NCBI RefSeq assembly: GCF_041146795.1
Contig: NC_135176.1
Span: forward strand, 16,999,786-17,063,785
DNA length: 64,000 nucleotides
Origin: Maylandia zebra
Taxonomy: Eukaryota; Chordata; Actinopteri; Cichliformes; Cichlidae
Direction of reading: 5' to 3'
Within the stretch, counting starts at the first letter, position 1. Each line of letters begins with the position of its first letter. Position numbers and translations under genes: made by a program. The notes beneath the pieces were generated by a model, which was not told where the DNA came from, did not search any database, and was given only the letters and a program-made list of their open reading frames with translations. Below are positions 49,283 to 62,700 of this stretch, piece after piece.

Positions 49283-51004
49283 TCATCTCGGCCCCCATTT
49301 GATATTAGTGAGACCCTGAAACTGTCTTTTGAGGGCCTGCCTGTCTGACCACTCTGAGTCCAGGTAGCGATCATCATCCGCCTCCTCCAGTTTCTAAAAA
49401 TGTGACAAAGAAAAGATTAGAATGTTTGTTCAAAGCCAAATGTTTATAACATGTGACACATTTCCTCACCTTGAGCTCTTCCTGCCTTCTGTAATAGTGC
49501 ATCATCATCTGTTTCTGCTGGTCATCGGTGATTACAGGTTCTCTCGCTGGCGCCCCCTGTCCTTTCTAAAGTGAATAGTAAAAGGGTTTAAAAAAAACCC
49601 TCAAAAACATATGATGAAGGTCACGGGCCTCAAACATACTTTAGATTGAAATGGCTCTCACCTTTTGGATTTTAACCACTAGCTTTGTCTTTTCATTTCT
49701 GCCAATGTAGTCCTGCAGTTTTTTGCCCCTCTGCATCTCTTTGGCAGCCCACCACAGCTGGCATTCGTCGTCTGTGATCACCTGCAGAGACGCCTGAGAT
49801 GAAGAGAAAAGTAGCAGAAACAGGTGAGAGAGGGCGAAGGCAATTTCATGAGCTTCAAATTAATTTAAAAATAAGACACCTTTTTAAAATAACACCTCCA
49901 ATGATCATACCATAAATGGAAGATAAAAATTCCTAATTTTATGTGGCCATCAGCCTCCATTTCAGCTGTTTCACCTGTGTTTCTGAAAGATCTTCCTTGT
50001 CCTCTAATTCCATCCTGATTGGGTCGTGAGGAGGCAGCCCCATGGGGTACACGATCATGACCGCCCCCCTTAGCTGATCCAGTGCTTCCTTTATCATTTC
50101 CACAGTGACACAAACATTGGCTTGAACTTGTTTCTGCATGATAAAGAGAATGACGTAATTTGTTTGTGACGCCCTTTTTGAACAAAGCAAAAAGTAACGA
50201 TCAACCGTTAAAGCAAATAACTCACTTTGGAGATGAGCGCCGTTGCAGCCTCCACCGTTCTCATCAGCACCTCTTTCATTTTATCATTAGGCGCTAGTAG
50301 AAGGCAAAGGGATGGTTTAAACATGCATTCTTGCAAATAAAAAGGATTGCTTGCAAAATTGTCATCTTTGTAAAGGAAATTTGTGTAGTATTATCTACAG
50401 CTGTTACGTGCTATCAGATATCATTTCATATAATTGCACAAAGTCAGGAAACCAGGCTTTAACTACAGAGCTATATTAAATCATGCAAACCCAAACGGAT
50501 GTTACAGTCTCACCTTGTCCATTCCTCCTCCCAATCTCATCCTTTCTAAACACAGAGCCTCCACTGGGGATGCACTTTTCTCCCCATTCATCCCTCAGGT
50601 TTAGCTCCTCAATCTGCTCCTCTGTCAGCCCCTGCATGTTGGGTGGCAGTGAGATGCCATGGTCTGCAAGCTCGGGAATCTCTGAGGGCACACAGAGGAA
50701 CAAGCAGATCTTTGTCAGAGGCCCACTTACAGGGTTGAATTATGCTATTTGGGGAACTCAGAGACACGAAACTGGTCAAAATAGAGTGCACCAGCACTGA
50801 TGTTAAGTTTCAACAGTAGTGAGGTGCAGGTTTGAGTCGTGGCAGCACCGAGGGTGTGTTTTCACCTGAACATAGTCTCTCCACTTTGAGCCTTCCGTTG
50901 TAAATGGCAGTAATTTGCTGGATCAGAGTTTCCAGAGGGGTGTCCACGGTGGTGTTAAAAAGAAAAAGGCTTTCGTCTCCACGCTTCACGTGAAGTTGCA
51001 CCAT
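49283..51004 (-). CDS. cfap298: CFAP298 (C21orf59/Kurly), ciliary dynein assembly and planar polarity factor
   Basis: Cytoplasmic and ciliary protein needed for assembly of outer dynein arms and cilia motility. Its loss in zebrafish (kurly) and in people causes ciliary defects (established knowledge). Coding exons: 50866-51004, 50514-50681, 50226-50293, 49975-50133, 49662-49793, 49470-49565, 49283-49393. They total 873 nt, giving 290 residues, the same length as human. Near-identity runs include MVQLHVKRGDES, YNGRLKVERLCS, LPPNMQGLTEEQIEEL, LRDEWGEKCIPSGG, DALDQLRGAVMIVYPMGLPP-like text (EALDQLRGAVMIVYPMGLPP), DDECQLWWAAKE and GQGAPAREPVIT. It lies immediately downstream of SYNJ1 on the same strand. 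An untranslated 5' exon near 51280-51350 is possible. Confidence 0.96.
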
Positions 51005-51350
51005 TTCGCTAAGCAACACCTGCTTACCCCACCTTCCTGAAAGATAGGTTTGAAAGAGAAGAAAGTTGGGGCCTGAATGAAACTTGAACACCACCAACCA
51101 CTTTCCCTCAGTAGGACAACAGTGCGTAACCATAGCGACAGCCGTGCCTGTCGCGGATGCTTCCAGAACACACGTAGCTAACGTTAGCTCTATGGAAGCT
51201 AACTGTTATGGCTGCTCACAGTGATACTGTCTGTTGTTATTTTCTCACAGTGACCTACAGCGGTGACACGTACCTATGCAGTAAAACGTGAAGCACTGTG
51301 TTCGGTCCCTCCAGTTTAACTTGCGCTCACACTAAACAGCTCACACTGTT
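51005..51350 (-). promoter_or_regulatory. CFAP298 5' leader and promoter
   Basis: Upstream of the start codon is AGCTAACGTTAGCT, a perfect 14-bp palindrome at 51176-51189, with an extra AGCTAAC at about 51196. A possible leader splice acceptor (TATCTTTCAG) lies at about 51048-51057. There is no TATA box. An RFX X-box, expected for many cilia genes, is not obvious here. Confidence 0.4.
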
Positions 51351-52442
51351 TACAACCGGTGGCATTACTTCCCAATTACGATTGGTCAGCCCGGCTGCTT
51401 TCTTCGACTGTAATTTGGAGGACACTTCGTGCTATAAAAGCTGTGACACTGCCCCCTAATGGAGCACAGCGGCAACACTGTGCTCCATTTTCACTGTGCA
51501 AAGAGAAACCGGCTAGAAGCGCTCACCTTGTTTGCCATGCTCGTCACGTTAAAATCCTTTAATTTCCTCGTTACTCATGATGGCATCTTAAGGAAATAAT
51601 TAGGATCTTTTAAAAGTCCTTAATTTAAAATAAATATTATGGCATAACAATGTACTGTATGTTTCTAAAATTTCAAAAGACTATCCAGGAATAAGGGGCA
51701 TTTTTATGCAGTCAAAAACCAACAAGTACTCATGTCAACATACATTTATTTATTTTTTGCATACATACAACATAAACTGCTTCATACATAAATGTGCTGT
51801 CTGCTGTGCACATAAATTATGGAACATTGGATATTAATGTGAATTACAGCTCTAGGTTTTCACTTTAATACATACAGAATATGTTCCACAACACAGACTC
51901 TTAGTTACTATGGATTATAGCCATAAAAAGGGACACCAACCTCACAAAAGGAGCATTTTATTTCCTATAAAATGTCATCTCGAACTGTGACATGACACAA
52001 AGCGCTGGCTAGTCACCTACTGTTAATGCAGATACAGTATCTACTGCACACTTTGAATAACACAGATGCATTTTAGAGATGACACTTACATGTAAGCAGA
52101 GGCAGCCGATACACTTGCTTACATAGAGAGCTACTGCCTTCATTGCAGTGAATGAAGATTATCTTTGCGTATTTTACAAGTGTTTAAACAGAAAGCAGAA
52201 GCATTAGTTAGGTGGCGCGTTCTTAAATCTGATGTTCATCTTTCATGAACCACTGTAATGCTTTTCAAATAACATAATTCCTGAAGGCTGGGGGAAATGG
52301 CATGTGTCGAGGCATGGTATCTGTTGCTCATCCTTCTGCAAATCTATTGCTTATCATCACCGTCAACGTTAACGCTGACTAACAGCAGTGAAAAAGTGAA
52401 GTAGGTAGTACAGGACAAAATACTGACACATCACCTCTGACA

Positions 52443-52466
52443 ACACACACACACACACACACACCT
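52443..52466. repeat. (CA)n microsatellite
   Basis: About 11 CA units in the SYNJ1 3' UTR; reads UG in the transcript. Confidence 0.9.
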
Positions 52467-53361
52467 GAAGAATGGTTACGATATCAGTGAGGCTCAGTCA
52501 TAAAACACCCTCAAACAACCAAGGGATAGATATCACATGTGGATCAGAAAAAGCTGAGATTTTGACACCCAACACTCAAATCAAACTTCTGTCTGGAATG
52601 TGGGCCACACTGGAAATGTGTTCTGCTGACGCATCTGGGTCTGAGCAGAGTGTGTAGTTCAGTCTAATGAAGTCAGTCAAGATGGTACTCAGAGTACTCA
52701 ATTGTACAGAGGCATTCTTATTTAGATGGAGAGTGGCATGAGACCCCCCCCACGAAACAGTCCTGTCTTGTATTGTCAACATTGCTGCGTAACAGCCTGG
52801 GTGTAGCCTCTGGCAGGCTGAGGGAATACATACACAGCTGCAGCCAGGAAAAAGTGAATACAGTAGCTGTTAGTGCAGAGCCTGTAAGGAAATACACCGC
52901 TTATACTCAAAAGGGAAAAGCTCCGGTATTCCACTCTTAAGTCTGTACACGCACTCACATCCAAATACAAACACTGTCAAACACGATAAGAGACGATTAT
53001 GCACTTCAAACACATCACTTCTCACCACAGTAACATTACGATTATTCAGAATAAGTTCTATTAGAAATAAGAAGCATTTTAAACAAAGACTAAAGTGGGA
53101 AAAAAAAGTGCCCTCTTGTTGATGCATGGCATGTGCTTGCTGCCATGAACACAGATCACATCCTCTTTGTACTGTAACACACACACACACCACATTCTTT
53201 AATAGTTTAGTGTGATGCTTTGGATGAATCAAGAAGGATCAAAATAACAAAAAAAAAAAAAAAAAAAAGCCCTCTTATGCTCACTCAGTCTTCAGGCTCA
53301 ACAGCCAGGAGCGCACACGCAGTGCATTTCAGTTACTCTATGCAAACCACTGACACTGGTC

Positions 53362-53486
<125 letters not shown>

Positions 53487-54415
53487 CCAATTATTTTCCA
53501 TACTGGAAACACACATTTATACATAACTTCTATGTATAGGTTTTGATAGAGGGCTACAGAATATGTTCAGCTAAGCGTAAGAAACCTGAATGAACAGAGA
53601 GAAAACAAAATGCATTTCTATCCGCTGGATGAGATGATATTAAAGAGCATGGCTCCCTGGGTGAGCAGTCACATTAACTGACCTGTGCTGTCTTTTTCCA
53701 CACTGTGGCTTTAGCAAGGAGGTGATGACAACCTCCAGTGCAAAATAAAGTACATTCATGATAAAAGCAAGCATACCATGTAATGCTATAATTTTTTATC
53801 TCACATACAAAAGAACAGAAATAAAACGTACAATTAACTATATTTGCAAATCAAAGAAAACTGCTGCGGACAGCAGCAAACATCGGGGCAAATGTAAACC
53901 TGCAGTGCATAACCTTCTGTGACGATACTGTGAAAAGTAGATTAGCATCAACTCCGGCGAGGAGCTCATTCAAAATGAAGGATGTGAACCGTGGTGTGCA
54001 ATTTTAAAAGTTACACAGATTTAGGTAAAACTTCGCAGGCAAGTGCAGCGTGGTGCACGGCCAAGGAATATTTTGATATTGCACAAGTGAATACACAAAT
54101 GATTTGTGCGTATAGATATACTTTGATTAACATACTGTAGACACAGGCACATGTTTGCTGCCATGAATAAAAAATAATGGTCAGAATGATTCTTAGTAAA
54201 ATAAGTGTTAATATCCGGGAACGTAAAGTCAACAACACACTTTTGGGCTCATACTCTTCTCATCGTACTGCTTGAGATACAAAGCCTTTCCTGTAATTCA
54301 GAAGGGAATTGGTCTATACTTCTTAAATACTGTCTCTTTTGTACATACACACATATACACATTTATCATAGATCTATACATATCTGGATATGCCCTTTAC
54401 ATATGAACTGTGATT

Positions 54416-57400
54416 CTATCTTTCCATTGAATCCCTGGGGAATAAGCCGTTGTCAGTGGGTCCCTCTGGGAGCTTTGGGTTACTGGTTGCAGTTCTATTT
54501 GGGATGGGAGGAGAGAGGGTCGGGATTGCTGCAGGCATGGAAGATAACCACTCTGGTTCTAAATTAAACACAGAGCTGGAAGGCTGCATCTGAGTTTGGG
54601 GCACGAGGGAACTGGAAGGAAAGACTGGGTTTTGTGAAGTTTTGCTTGGAGGTTGAAAATCATCATCGAAAGTGACCCATTGCTTAGCTTGCTTTGCTAC
54701 TGGGCCAGGTGGCTGGTGTCGAGGCGCAACGGCAGGTGGAAGAGATGAGGGTGCCACCATGGGTAAAGTGGGAGGAGGAGATGGGTTAAGGGCAAGAGGG
54801 AGTAAAGAAGCAGGAGCAGGATTAAGACTGGATGATGGTCCAAACAGAGACATGGTCTTTTGGAGTTGGGTGGTGGGTACAGCTGCAGGAGCTCCTGTTT
54901 GAGCTGGGGTGGGTATCAGTGGTGGAGTAAGAGACACAGTTCTCTGAAGGTTTGCTGTTGGAGGCGAAAGCTGAAAAGTGAAGTCAGGTGTGAGCGGGCG
55001 CCGCTGCTGCTGCTGCACCAGTGGGCCAGTGAAGGGGTTGGTGCTGCTGGGTCGGGCAGGAAGTGGGTCAGCTGAGAAAGGGTTGGGGGAGGCGCGTAGC
55101 GTCTCCTGAGAGCGACTGCGAGACGGGACCGGAGGAGGAGGGAGCAGCGTCGAGGCAAATGGTGACGGGGTGGAGAGTGAAGAAGAAGAGGATGAATCAA
55201 AGGCTTGCAAATCTGCTAGAGTGGAGGACTGGTGGGAGAAGGATGATGGGAGAGTGGTGGAGGAAAAGACAGTTGGCGTACGCCGGGAGGATCCTCTGGT
55301 CAGTGACTGGGTGGTGTGCCAAGAGGATGAGGAGGGCAAGAAATCAGATGTAAGTGTGTCAAAGGGGTCGGGCTTCCATTGTGCTTCTCCTTGAATCCCA
55401 TTCAGTCCGTTTGTCTAAGAAAGGACAAAACAAAGAAAATGCTTCAACAACAAATGCACTGTGAAGATATGAACCACGCACAATTATGACTGGAGTACTT
55501 AACTATCAAATGAACCATATATTTTGAAACAAATGTTGACCCCTTGGTTATTCCTTGTAAACAAACTTGACTTGAATGACATTCATAACACAACATTGCC
55601 AAAGCTTTTTTTCCCCCTCCAACTTGTTTCCCCACCCATAAATGGTGTGACACGCACGCACGCACGACTACAAAAAATGGTTAAAATAAAACAAATCAAA
55701 GGAAATGTCAAAATAAATTCTGATGTCATTGGATATGAGCTCACTCAACATCTGCAGCACAGTGAACCCATATGAAAGGACAAGTGACAGGAAATGGATA
55801 ACAGCAAGCATCACATTTTCATCTGTTTTTCTTATTTTCCCATCCTTCTCAAATCTTTTATGGTTTGATATGTTGACGGACAAAAGAAGTAAAAACAAAT
55901 GACGCTCCGCTTTATGAGCCTAACACACAAACACAAAAAAATATGCAAGGCCTTATAGGAGAGCAAAACATTCAGGTTTGGCATTAAAGATAAAATCGAT
56001 TACAAAATAAGAAAAAGGGAAGTTACTGGGTTTAATGTATGAAAGGTTTTAACATCAGGACTGTGCTATGGAGGATGAGACAAAAAGGTGGTTTAATATC
56101 AAGTACCTTTCACCCTGAGGGCTTCTCCAGCTTGTGAAAAAGAGACAAATGTATCAGAAAGAGTAAAGCAGAAAGAAAGACAAAGAACACTCAGCTCATC
56201 TGACAGAAAAGGAAGCAGAAAAAGATCTTTTTCTATTTTTGTAGTCTTTAACCCACAGCAGTTTCATAAGTAGGTGTACAACATCTTATTTAATTAACCG
56301 GAGTTCAAAATCTGTCAAAGCGAACCCAAACAGCAATCTGGAAAAATAATCTCACTGTACTAATTAAATAAGTGTGTGTTCACTACTTCCAATAATTAAA
56401 TGAAAAGAAAGTTGGCAACTACCTGTGCAGCTGGGGCAGTCTCAGACTTGGCAGCGTCAGGCGGCAGAGCATGAGAGGAGCGGGAACGTGGTGGGGGTTT
56501 AGGAGAGGCTAAACTCGGCTGAGGCCCGGCGGGGGCGGCAGCAGCAGGTGCAGCAGAAGGACCTGCTGCTTTAGGGGCTGGCGCTGGCTGTGGCTGGAGA
56601 GGAGCTGGAAGTGTGGGCTGCATTGGAGGTGGAAGCTGAGACTGAGCTGGAGGGGCAGCTGGCTGAGGCTGCATGGGAGGCTGCATGGGTGATGAAACCT
56701 GGGGCTTCACTGCAGGTGGAGCTGCAGGAGGTGCTCCTGAGGGTTGAGGACCTGAAGAAGTGAGGCAAGAGTGAGGAAACAGAAAACAGTTAAGGGTTAA
56801 AGTTGCTGTGTGACAACAAAAGACTTATTAATCAAATTTCCAGGTTTATTTTTTTCTGTGTATAATTAAATTAACTGGCCATTTGAACCCCTCTAAATGT
56901 AGCCTCTGTCTGAGATGGGCTGTTTTAGCTCCCGTCTCTTTTAGCTGTCCTTCCTTTGAGCCTAACATGTCCTGACTGGCTCGCAAAAGGAACCTGCCCC
57001 TCTAAGACTTTTGATCCTTACAGAAACAAACAGTGGTAGGTGGATTTCACCAATTCATCTTGTTCTTTAATCAAAATGGCAATTTATTAAACACACCAGA
57101 AGCTGTTTTAGTTTGAAGAACGATTTTGGCGACAGTTTTCACATTGGAATATCTCAGCAATGCCCCACTATCGATAATACAATTCATTAACCTCTATGAA
57201 AACGTATTTCTTTACCCAGAGGCAGGTCAGCTGGTTTGGTCTGGGCACTGGGCACAGGTCGTGGGGCTCCAGGGTGGGTATCTGAAATAGGGTGAGGGGC
57301 CCCGGGATGCACCTCTGGAATGGGCCTTGGTGCTCCAGGGTGAGATGGAGGTGGTGGGCGAGACTGAGGTGTCACACTGATTACCCCAGCTCGAGGAGGG

Positions 57401-59688
57401 ATATTCTGAAGGGTGAAGAAAGAAAAGTGAATAGAAATTAGGAGGTGGGCAAAATTTAAAAAAGAAGAAAAAAAGAAAGAATGATGATAAATCTTAAGTA
57501 TTAAACTCACTGGTCTGGAAGCACCTCCTGGTCCAGGTGCTCCTGCTGCTGTCTGCCCTCGACCTGAGAGACAAACAAACTGTAAGATAATTTGTTCCAA
57601 ACAATACTGACCATGCAGGGTGTGCCCTGTAGGTTGAGATTCACAGAACAGGGACTTTTAAGATTAATAAGTTCAAGTTAAAGAAAATTTTAAAGCGGCA
57701 CTAAATATCATTCGAACAGACTGCAAACTGACCTGAACCTATGACAGACCAAATTCCCTGTGGCTGACTTCATAATTAATGATGACTCAGTCATTCCTGA
57801 GCTGCAGGAGGTCTGGGAGAGAGGCAGGCCTTGTTCTGTGAGCCAACTGCTTACCACAGAGAAAGCATACTCCTCATCTTTCACTATTCTCTTCTTGAGC
57901 TCCTCTCAGAGCCTGCAAACATTTTCTCACGCCACTTGGATGTCTGTCTCTGTCTAACTAACTCCGTTAACTATACAGTCACCCCTGCCAACCACACGCA
58001 CCCTTAATGTAACAGAGAGATTTAGCTAACCAGAGTCACCATACAAATGAGTCAGGTCACCAATAGGCTATTAATCCAAACCCTATCCTCCAGCCCAGGA
58101 CAGGCGTATTTTGTATCAGGGTATTAACACATACCCAAGTAAAACACAACACAAAGATAAGCTCCCTTGTCTTTAATAGTATATGGATGCTCAGTGAAGC
58201 TTTGCATGCTATCAGGCACTCACCTGCAGCATCTGGCCGAGGAAGAGCAGGGCTTTTTTGTCCTTTGCAGCACAAAGGAAACCAAACCACATTTTGTTAT
58301 ACACAAACTGGAATAGTACTGATGGGATATACGTGCCCCCAAGGATAGTACGGTATAAAAAGCAGTAGCAAAAGCATATGCTGGCAATAATGCAGCAGTG
58401 CAGTGAAGCATGGGATGCTGTGAACACCCACCTGCCACCTCCAACTAATCAAAAGGGATTAGCCAAACTGAATTAAAGACCACCTCAAAGACCAAGAGAT
58501 TTCCCTTCAACTCACATCATCTCCCCAGGTTTGACGACAACAATCAGACAACTACTCGTTTAGTCCGTAATGACAAAAGACACACTTGTCAGGTATCCTT
58601 TTCATCAGTATGTGCAAATGGTTTTTAACAAAGTATGGAACTCATGACCCCTGATTTATTTTCATTGTCCAACTTTTTATACAGTTGTAAAATATATTTC
58701 TAGAACCCAATGACCTCTGGTGGATGTCGTGTACTGCCAGTGAATATTAAATGGGAAGGAAGAAATATAACCTAACCTGCAACACATCTCTCTTTCTCAA
58801 ACACGCACACACAAGATTAAAAAGAAGACTCAGAGTAAAACATCTGTAAATCATCAATGTCATAAAAAAGTCTAATTCACATTGATGACCGGGCGCAAAA
58901 ATACAGGGATCTAAAAACAACTCCTCTCTGGTTACCTTGACTGGCCCTCCTACCAAGCCGTGGTTTGGGAAACTGGACACAGTCTTAAAGTCAAAGAGGG
59001 AAAACGATGTTTTGAAAATAAAGCACAGAAGGACACATGATAACCAATTTATTAAAACCAAAATTACTAAGTTTTGGTGTTGTTGAAACATCATGACAAT
59101 GTCTACTATGTATATATATGTATATTACATACTACTCAGAAATCGAATAAATACAAGAAAGAGTAACCAATGTCTAAAACACTAAGAATACTGCAGGACT
59201 CACAGAGGGAGTACAGAGGGGGAGACACTAATGACTATATAAGAATTTATATCAGAGGTATCAAACATAAGGTCTTGGGGCCATAACTGGCCTGCCAAGA
59301 CTCTAACCTGTGAAGGACGTCATACATTTTTATCTTTTAACCACGTTTTAAAAAGTTTCACTGCTTTTCTTACTGATGAAGACCGCCACCATGGCCATTC
59401 ACAACACATCAACATAATAAATTATAATTAGTAATGTTACACATTTACTTTTCAGAATTTACGCCCAAAGATTCATACGGACAGATTTCTTTCACTTACC
59501 ACACCAGCATTTCATTATAACGTAGCAAAACTGAGACAAAATGTTGAAAATAAAACTTCTTTATGCTGACATAAATCACTGGTTTCACCGGTCTGACCCA
59601 TATCGGATCTAAATAGGTTGTATGTGGACTGCAATGTAAAATGAGCTTGACATCCCTGATTTGTATCAACTACAAAGAACAAACCAAT

Positions 59689-59786
<98 letters not shown>

Positions 59787-62700
59787 GGAGAGTACTGGGA
59801 GGATGCACATTTAAACTTGACCTAAGTGGTCTTCAGCACATTTCAACTGACAAACTTCATAAACACAGTTAATTTTGTAGCTGCTCCCTGTAAACCAAAC
59901 AGATCCAAATATCTCATTTCAAGTTTTCATGACACCCCAGCTGAAAAGCTCCAGCTAAATCCACAGTCCATCCAGATGTGTGTGCATTCATTAAGGTTCA
60001 GGTATATGTTGCATTAGTGTTTCAGCAAAAAAAAAAAAAAACATACATTTGGGAGAAAAATATTGTGTGTAAATTAAACTTAACTATAAGCCAATTTAAA
60101 AAAAAATGCATTTAAGTCTGAGCAGCTCTCAGTTAGCAAAATTAAAAAAAATTCAGACTATATAATGTTAAGTTATATATCTGGTGTTATTTGCTCAAGA
60201 GCATCTCTATGACAGCTGAGCATGTATGGCCAGTAATTATTAATAAGCTTTTTGTAATATGTTATTCCTACAAAGCTTGTTTGTAATTAAACTCTAGAAG
60301 CAAAATGATGACAATATTCAATATTTACATTAATCTGAAATCTCATAGCATATTCTTGTTTTACAGCACACACACAGACTAAATGTTCCCAAATCAGCAC
60401 CGATTCATTGCTCCTGTCTGCGTGCAATTCAAATGAAAAACAGCATCTGCTACATCCAGTGCTTACACACATCAACTGCACAGCAATCACTTTACCTCCA
60501 GAGTGCCTTCTAATTGGCTCAGGGCTCACGCCTCCTTTAGAAATAAGGCAAAGCATGCGGGAAAGTGAAAATGTTAGCATCTGCCTACATGCCATACAAT
60601 ACCGGGGAAAAAAAATTAAACTACAAATCCAAATTCAAATTAAAGATTTATTTAACAAATTTTCTCCGCATAGCTCTAATGGAAAACAGCACTTGCTAAA
60701 AGCAAACGCTTACGTAATGTAAGCATTTAACTACATAGCAATCACTTTACCTCCAGAGCTCCTTCTATCTGGCAGAGGGCTCATGCCTCCTTCAGATATC
60801 AGGCAAAGCATGGAAAAAAGGTGAAAATGTTATTATCTGCCTATATGTCACAAAACCAGGCAGAATAATTTAAAAAAATATATCCAAACTTCTAATTAAT
60901 GTTAATTTTTAGCTGCTTATCGATGTATAGCTGGCATATAAAACAGTGCCTACTGCATGGAATGCTTAAGCAACCTAAGCATTTAACTGCACAGCAATCA
61001 CTTTACCTCCAGAGTGCCTTCTAACTGGCAGAGGGCTCATGCCTCCTTCAGAAATAAGGCAAAGCGTGGGAGAGAGTGAAAATGTTAAACTCCACAATGC
61101 AATACCAGCCAGAAAAATCAAATCTACAAACTTCCACTTAAAAGTGACATCTATTTTCTCTAAGGTTGCCTGCTTATCTGTTCTTAAAAATCAGGCTTCA
61201 ATGAAATGTATGCATGACTCCAGAATTTACTCTACCTGAAGGTGGTGGTGGGCGTTGTGGAGGTGCTGGTCTGGCAGGGGGGGCGTTGGGGCGAGGAGGA
61301 GGTGGACGTTTGGGCTCCAGGCCTTGAGCTGTGGGGGCACCAGGCTGGAAGTCAACAGGAGGCCCTGTGAGGAAAAGATATATATGTAAGAGGTAAATTT
61401 ATTTATTTAAAAAAAGTAAGTAGATTAAGTGACATTTTTCCACATTTCCAAATGGGTCGAGAAAATGTATTCCTGCCCAGTTTAGAGACATTGTGAAAAC
61501 ATGCACATTTTCCCCAACGGTTTTTATACAATTTCTTGATCTAACAAAGCATCTGTTTAGTTTGGACTTAAGAAAAGATTATGTTAAAAATGTCACTTAA
61601 ACATCTCTCAAAAAGAAAACAAGTAGTTTACTGTAATATACACATCATCTGCCAACACTAAACATAAATTACATCATCACGTATAACATTCCCTGATATT
61701 CCTTCCTCAGTTACAATGGACTTCAATCTACTCCCACACATTACAAACAACAAAATTACAGTTTACATTCCAGCAGACACAGACCGCCATGAAAGCACTT
61801 CTTTACTAAGTGCCGTATTTACCTTGCGATGGTCGGGAGGGCTGTGCTCCACGGCTAGGTCTGCTGGGTGCAGCAGGTTCTCCATGGGTGGGGGAGGGAC
61901 AGGGGCTACTTCTGGGAGAAGGGAGAGGGGAAGATCCAGGGCCAGTCCCTGCTCCAGGCTGCAGGTGCTGAGGAAGGATCTCCTCAACCTCCTCGTCCAC
62001 ATCACCTGGTACGGGACACAAGAGGGCATGAATTAATAACTGGAAACAGTGCCCTACAGCCATCATTTATAGTGCACATTTTTCAGGGTAAGGACTGGGA
62101 TTGCTTGGCAGCCATTCTTCACCTTCCATGTCGTAATCATCATCACCCACGTCTGTATCTTCAGCAAGCAGGGTGGAGCTGGCAGATGTGGGAATGCTTC
62201 CACAGATCCTCTCCACACTCATCTCTTCCTCCAGACTCTTGATCCAGCCTGGACTCTTCAGACGGATATCGATCACCTTGCCAAGGACCTTAAATGTAAA
62301 CCAGGTGATACAGGCAAGGCAGAATAAAGAGAGTAGTTACCACATACGCCACCGACAAAAAAGGGTTGATAGACATTTATATGAGAGTTTAATAGTGATT
62401 TTAAATGTTTTGTCTTTTAGCTTTGGAATAATTTTATACTCGTGAAGACTTACAGTGGAAGCACTGAGAGACAGAGCAGCTAGAGCAGAGTACCCTTCCA
62501 AGAAAGTCACCCACATCTTCTCCTCAACGAACCTGTCCAAACAAGGCCACTGTCAATACACACTAACCATCTGAAGGTGATATGCCTGCCTCTTTGTATT
62601 AAGATATCAGGCTCACCTAATGAGGATAACTTCTCCAAAATTAGCAAACTTTTCCAGCAGCTCGTCTATGAGTGCATCATCAAAGTAGTCGTCAGGCCCG

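Larger units (their letters stand above)
60405..61170 (-). repeat. Three tandem ~255-bp units carrying the SYNJ1 microexons
   Basis: The donor sequence CAATCACTTTACCTCCAGAG recurs at about 60484, 60740 and 60995, a spacing of 255-256 bp. Flanking intron text such as GCATTTAACT(A/G)CA and GGCAAAGC(A/G)TG and GTGAAAATGTTA is shared by the units. The array is a segmental exon duplication, not simple sequence. Confidence 0.85.

Noticed and set aside
58936-58972. Shorter version of the 48-nt SYNJ1 exon using the downstream AG
   Set aside because: In the required phase it meets a stop (TAG) after seven codons; only the upstream acceptor stays open.
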